Source: Candidatus Methanomethylophilaceae archaeon
GTDB taxonomy: Archaea; Thermoplasmatota; Thermoplasmata; Methanomassiliicoccales; Methanomethylophilaceae
Reading direction: 5' to 3'
NCBI GenBank assembly: GCA_011620825.1
Contig: WOYN01000099.1
Location: 1 to 16,049, forward strand
DNA length: 16,049 nucleotides
The translations under genes were made by a program, and so were the position numbers. Position 1 is the first letter of the stretch. Every line of letters starts with the position of its first letter. Under the pieces are notes generated by a model that did not search any database, was not told the origin of the DNA, and saw only the letters and a list, made by a program, of their open reading frames with translations. This document shows, piece after piece, positions 14,681 through 16,049 of this stretch.

Positions 14681-14687
14681 ATTATAG
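14681..14687 (+). promoter_or_regulatory. TATA-like promoter of the universal stress protein gene
   Basis: ATTATAG in the context AACATTATAGAAC, about 32 nt before the ATG at 14716. The expected transcript start falls inside the GC-rich inverted repeat at 14693-14714. Confidence 0.4.
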
Positions 14688-14692
14688 AACAC

Positions 14693-14714
14693 CGCGACGC
14701 GTAACGCGGTCGCG
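14693..14714. repeat. GC-rich palindrome between TATA box and start of the stress-protein gene
   Basis: CGCGACGCG, a TAA spacer, then CGCGGTCGCG: nine pairs with one bulged G. A second, mutually exclusive pairing is ACCGCG (14691-14696) with CGCGGT (14705-14710). It covers the expected transcript start and ends one base before the ATG, the position of a repressor operator or of a structure controlling initiation. Confidence 0.5.
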
Positions 14715-14715
14715 A

Positions 14716-15585
14716 ATGGGGAATAAAGAGTTGTCAAAAATCCTTATAGCGACGGATGGCAGCAGAGTCAGCGAGGAAACGGTGCAATACGCCCTCGACC
14801 TGGCATCCGCTCTTGAAAGCGAAATAGCTGTTATTTATGTGAGTGACGAACCTCTGAAAGAAGGAGATCACGATATATCTCCCGGGGAGGCGGCAGTGCA
14901 GTACGCTGTGGACGAGGCGACCAAGAGGGCCATTCCCGTTGAATCATTCATCGAGTTCGGCATACCGGCGGTCGAAATCGTCAAAAAGGCTGAAGAGATA
15001 GGCGCCAAGGTCATTGTTCTCGGTTCGATAGGCAGATCGGGCGTTTCGCTGTGGCTAGTGGGCAGCGTCGCAGAAAGAGTGATCAAGCTGGCATACTGTC
15101 CCGTGATAGTCGTGCGCAAGTCCGAGCACGAGGAAGCGGGCACAAGGTTCGGAAACATGCTCATAGCGACCGACGGCAGCGCCGCCAACGAGTCGGCTGT
15201 GCGCAGCGGTCTCCGCCTGGCATCCCGTTTGGGAATGAAGGTCAGCACAATCAGCATCAATGACATCAGGGAGATTCCGCGCACGAACGCCGATGAGGCG
15301 AGGGCCGAGCTCAACGACGTCAGCAAGGAAGCCGTGACCAGGGTGATCCATCAGGGTGCAATTCTGGGCCTCAACGTCGATCCGATAATAGAGGACGGGG
15401 TCCCGCACAAAGAGATCGCCGAGCGCTCCTCGGAATACGACCTTGTCGTTATCGGCACGCTGGGACGCACCGGACTGACGGATATGCGCGTCGGAAGCGT
15501 TGCCGAAAAGGTCATCAGGTATGCCAAATGCCCGGTCATGGTCGTAAGGGCCAGCGAAGTTTTCGCGCCGTTGGACAGTTTCTGA
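14716..15585 (+). CDS. Tandem universal stress protein (two UspA domains)
   Basis: A 289-residue cytosolic protein made of two UspA domains (about 8-134 and 146-278). Each begins with an ILIATDGS-type strand. Each carries the nucleotide-binding pattern G-2x-G-9x-G-S: GSIG with GS at 116-117, and GTLG with GS at 260-261. Both halves are therefore of the ATP-binding type, and the protein resembles an internally fused dimer. It probably acts as a nucleotide-responsive regulator; no partner is evident. I chose ATG 14716; the frame is open to a TTG at 14638, but the added residues are unlike the family and would span the promoter. Its TGA abuts the stop of the convergent membrane-protein gene with no spacer. 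Confidence 0.9.
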   Translation: MGNKELSKILIATDGSRVSEETVQYALDLASALESEIAVIYVSDEPLKEGDHDISPGEAAVQYAVDEATKRAIPVESFIEFGIPAVEIVKKAEEIGAKVIVLGSIGRSGVSLWLVGSVAERVIKLAYCPVIVVRKSEHEEAGTRFGNMLIATDGSAANESAVRSGLRLASRLGMKVSTISINDIREIPRTNADEARAELNDVSKEAVTRVIHQGAILGLNVDPIIEDGVPHKEIAERSSEYDLVVIGTLGRTGLTDMRVGSVAEKVIRYAKCPVMVVRASEVFAPLDSF

Positions 15586-15960
15586 TCAGACCTCGAACCA
15601 TCCCTTCGTGTTCTTCATGTTGAGATACAGGAGCACGATCGCTTCAACGATCACACCGACGACGTTCAACGAGATAATACTGGCTATCAGTGCCAGTGCG
15701 GTCATGATCACTGCGAACCACCACCCCCATCTCTTTCCGGAGAGCATGGCTGCCCCCACTGCGATCATGATCAGGCCTGTCACAATCGCTATCCCGCCTG
15801 CCACCACGATCGTTATTCCGGCGGGGAGCGCGAAAGGGAGGGAGACCGCTCCTCCCAATATTAAAAACGCACCGATAGCCGCTGTTACAATACCGCCTAG
15901 TATCTCCAATACTGCGAATATGCTCAACAATATTGGCCTTCTGTAGTCGTTCTGAGCCAT
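15586..15960 (-). CDS. Small four-helix membrane protein, hypothetical
   Basis: A 124-residue protein with four hydrophobic segments, Gly/Ala/Ile-rich (for example AVLEILGGIVTAAIGAFLIL), a short basic turn SGKRWGWWF before the third or fourth helix, and a cytosolic C-terminal tail NMKNTKGWFEV. It resembles the many short archaeal and bacterial membrane proteins of unknown function. Three starts are possible: GTG 15975, ATG 15969 and ATG 15960. I chose 15960 because AGGTGA lies 11 nt upstream of it but overlaps or sits too close to the others, and a TTTTAAAG box at about 15984-15991 would also start a transcript near 15962. It may be cotranscribed with the truncated gene upstream. Confidence 0.75.
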   Translation of the reverse strand: MAQNDYRRPILLSIFAVLEILGGIVTAAIGAFLILGGAVSLPFALPAGITIVVAGGIAIVTGLIMIAVGAAMLSGKRWGWWFAVIMTALALIASIISLNVVGVIVEAIVLLYLNMKNTKGWFEV

Positions 15961-15978
15961 GCTGGTCATATTCACCTG

Positions 15979-16049
15979 TTAGGCTTTAAAACGATACCCT
16001 ATGTGGCTCGCGTCGAAGAACGGGATGTCTCTCGAATGGCCACATCTGC
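15979..16049 (-). CDS. C-terminal tail of a minus-strand gene leaving the window
   Basis: One minus-strand frame is open from the window edge to TAA at 15979-15981 and encodes about 22 residues (RCGHSRDIPFFDASHIGYRF, then KA). Codon choice resembles the neighbours and the sequence reads like a genuine C-terminus, possibly of a zinc-binding protein (CGH). The other two minus-strand frames also stay open nearly as far, so the evidence is thin. No product can be assigned. Confidence 0.35.
   Translation of the reverse strand, partial: RCGHSRDIPFFDASHIGYRFKA

Noticed and set aside
14638..14715. N-terminal extension of the stress protein from TTG 14638
   Set aside because: The added residues are unlike UspA proteins and the stretch contains the terminator tail, TATA-like box and palindrome.
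1..16049. CRISPR arrays, insertion sequences, tRNA or rRNA genes, integration sites
   Set aside because: No regularly spaced repeats, transposase motifs, terminal repeats or cloverleaf-like sequences were seen; all gaps are under 150 bp.

Overview
The window is archaeal chromosome, about half GC, gene-dense, with no mobile element, CRISPR array or RNA gene that I can see. The archaeal assignment rests on geranylgeranylglyceryl phosphate synthase, a UbiA-type digeranylgeranylglyceryl phosphate synthase, RadA recombinase, a class I (archaeal) CCA-adding enzyme, a THUMP-type tRNA G10 methyltransferase, TATA-type promoters and several apparently leaderless genes. A 5'-deoxyadenosine/SAH-type deaminase and strong avoidance of TAG stops (19 gene ends: 16 TGA, 3 TAA, 0 TAG) fit a Thermoplasmata-like methanogen such as Methanomassiliicoccales. 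That lineage is an inference; no methanogenesis or pyrrolysine gene lies in the window.

Layout: (1) 1-389, 3' part of a PPC/DUF296 gene on the + strand. (2) 390-4298, a minus-strand run read radA, tRNA G10 methyltransferase, DGGGP synthase, GGGP synthase, Cys-rich zinc-ribbon protein; the last three are coupled by 4-nt ATGA overlaps, and a terminator-like hairpin sits between radA and the methyltransferase. (3) 4427-6119(6185), a small membrane protein convergent with the CCA-adding enzyme. (4) 6244-7578, a zinc-ribbon/TM/transglutaminase-like surface protein sharing a TATA box with the divergent cca gene. (5) 7579-8412, a metallo-beta-lactamase-fold hydrolase. (6) 8493-10684, a deaminase gene overlapping a PHP-domain phosphoesterase gene that is interrupted in frame by TAG. 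(7) 10644-12703 (minus), a hexapeptide acetyltransferase and a two-HKD cardiolipin synthase. (8) 12852-14595, an ABC ATPase/permease exporter whose ATPase has no canonical start codon. (9) 14716-15585, a tandem universal stress protein behind a GC-rich palindrome. (10) 15586-15960, a small membrane protein, and upstream of it the apparent 3' tail of another minus-strand gene running off the window.

Functional threads: ether-lipid assembly (GGGP synthase, DGGGP synthase, a cardiolipin-synthase-like enzyme), tRNA maturation (G10 methylation, CCA addition), recombination (RadA) and SAM by-product handling (deaminase). The most unusual features are the in-frame TAG that separates the metal-binding motifs of the PHP protein (a candidate pyrrolysine or read-through codon), the AUA-like start of the ABC ATPase behind the strongest Shine-Dalgarno in the window, and three convergent gene pairs whose TGA codons abut with zero spacing.
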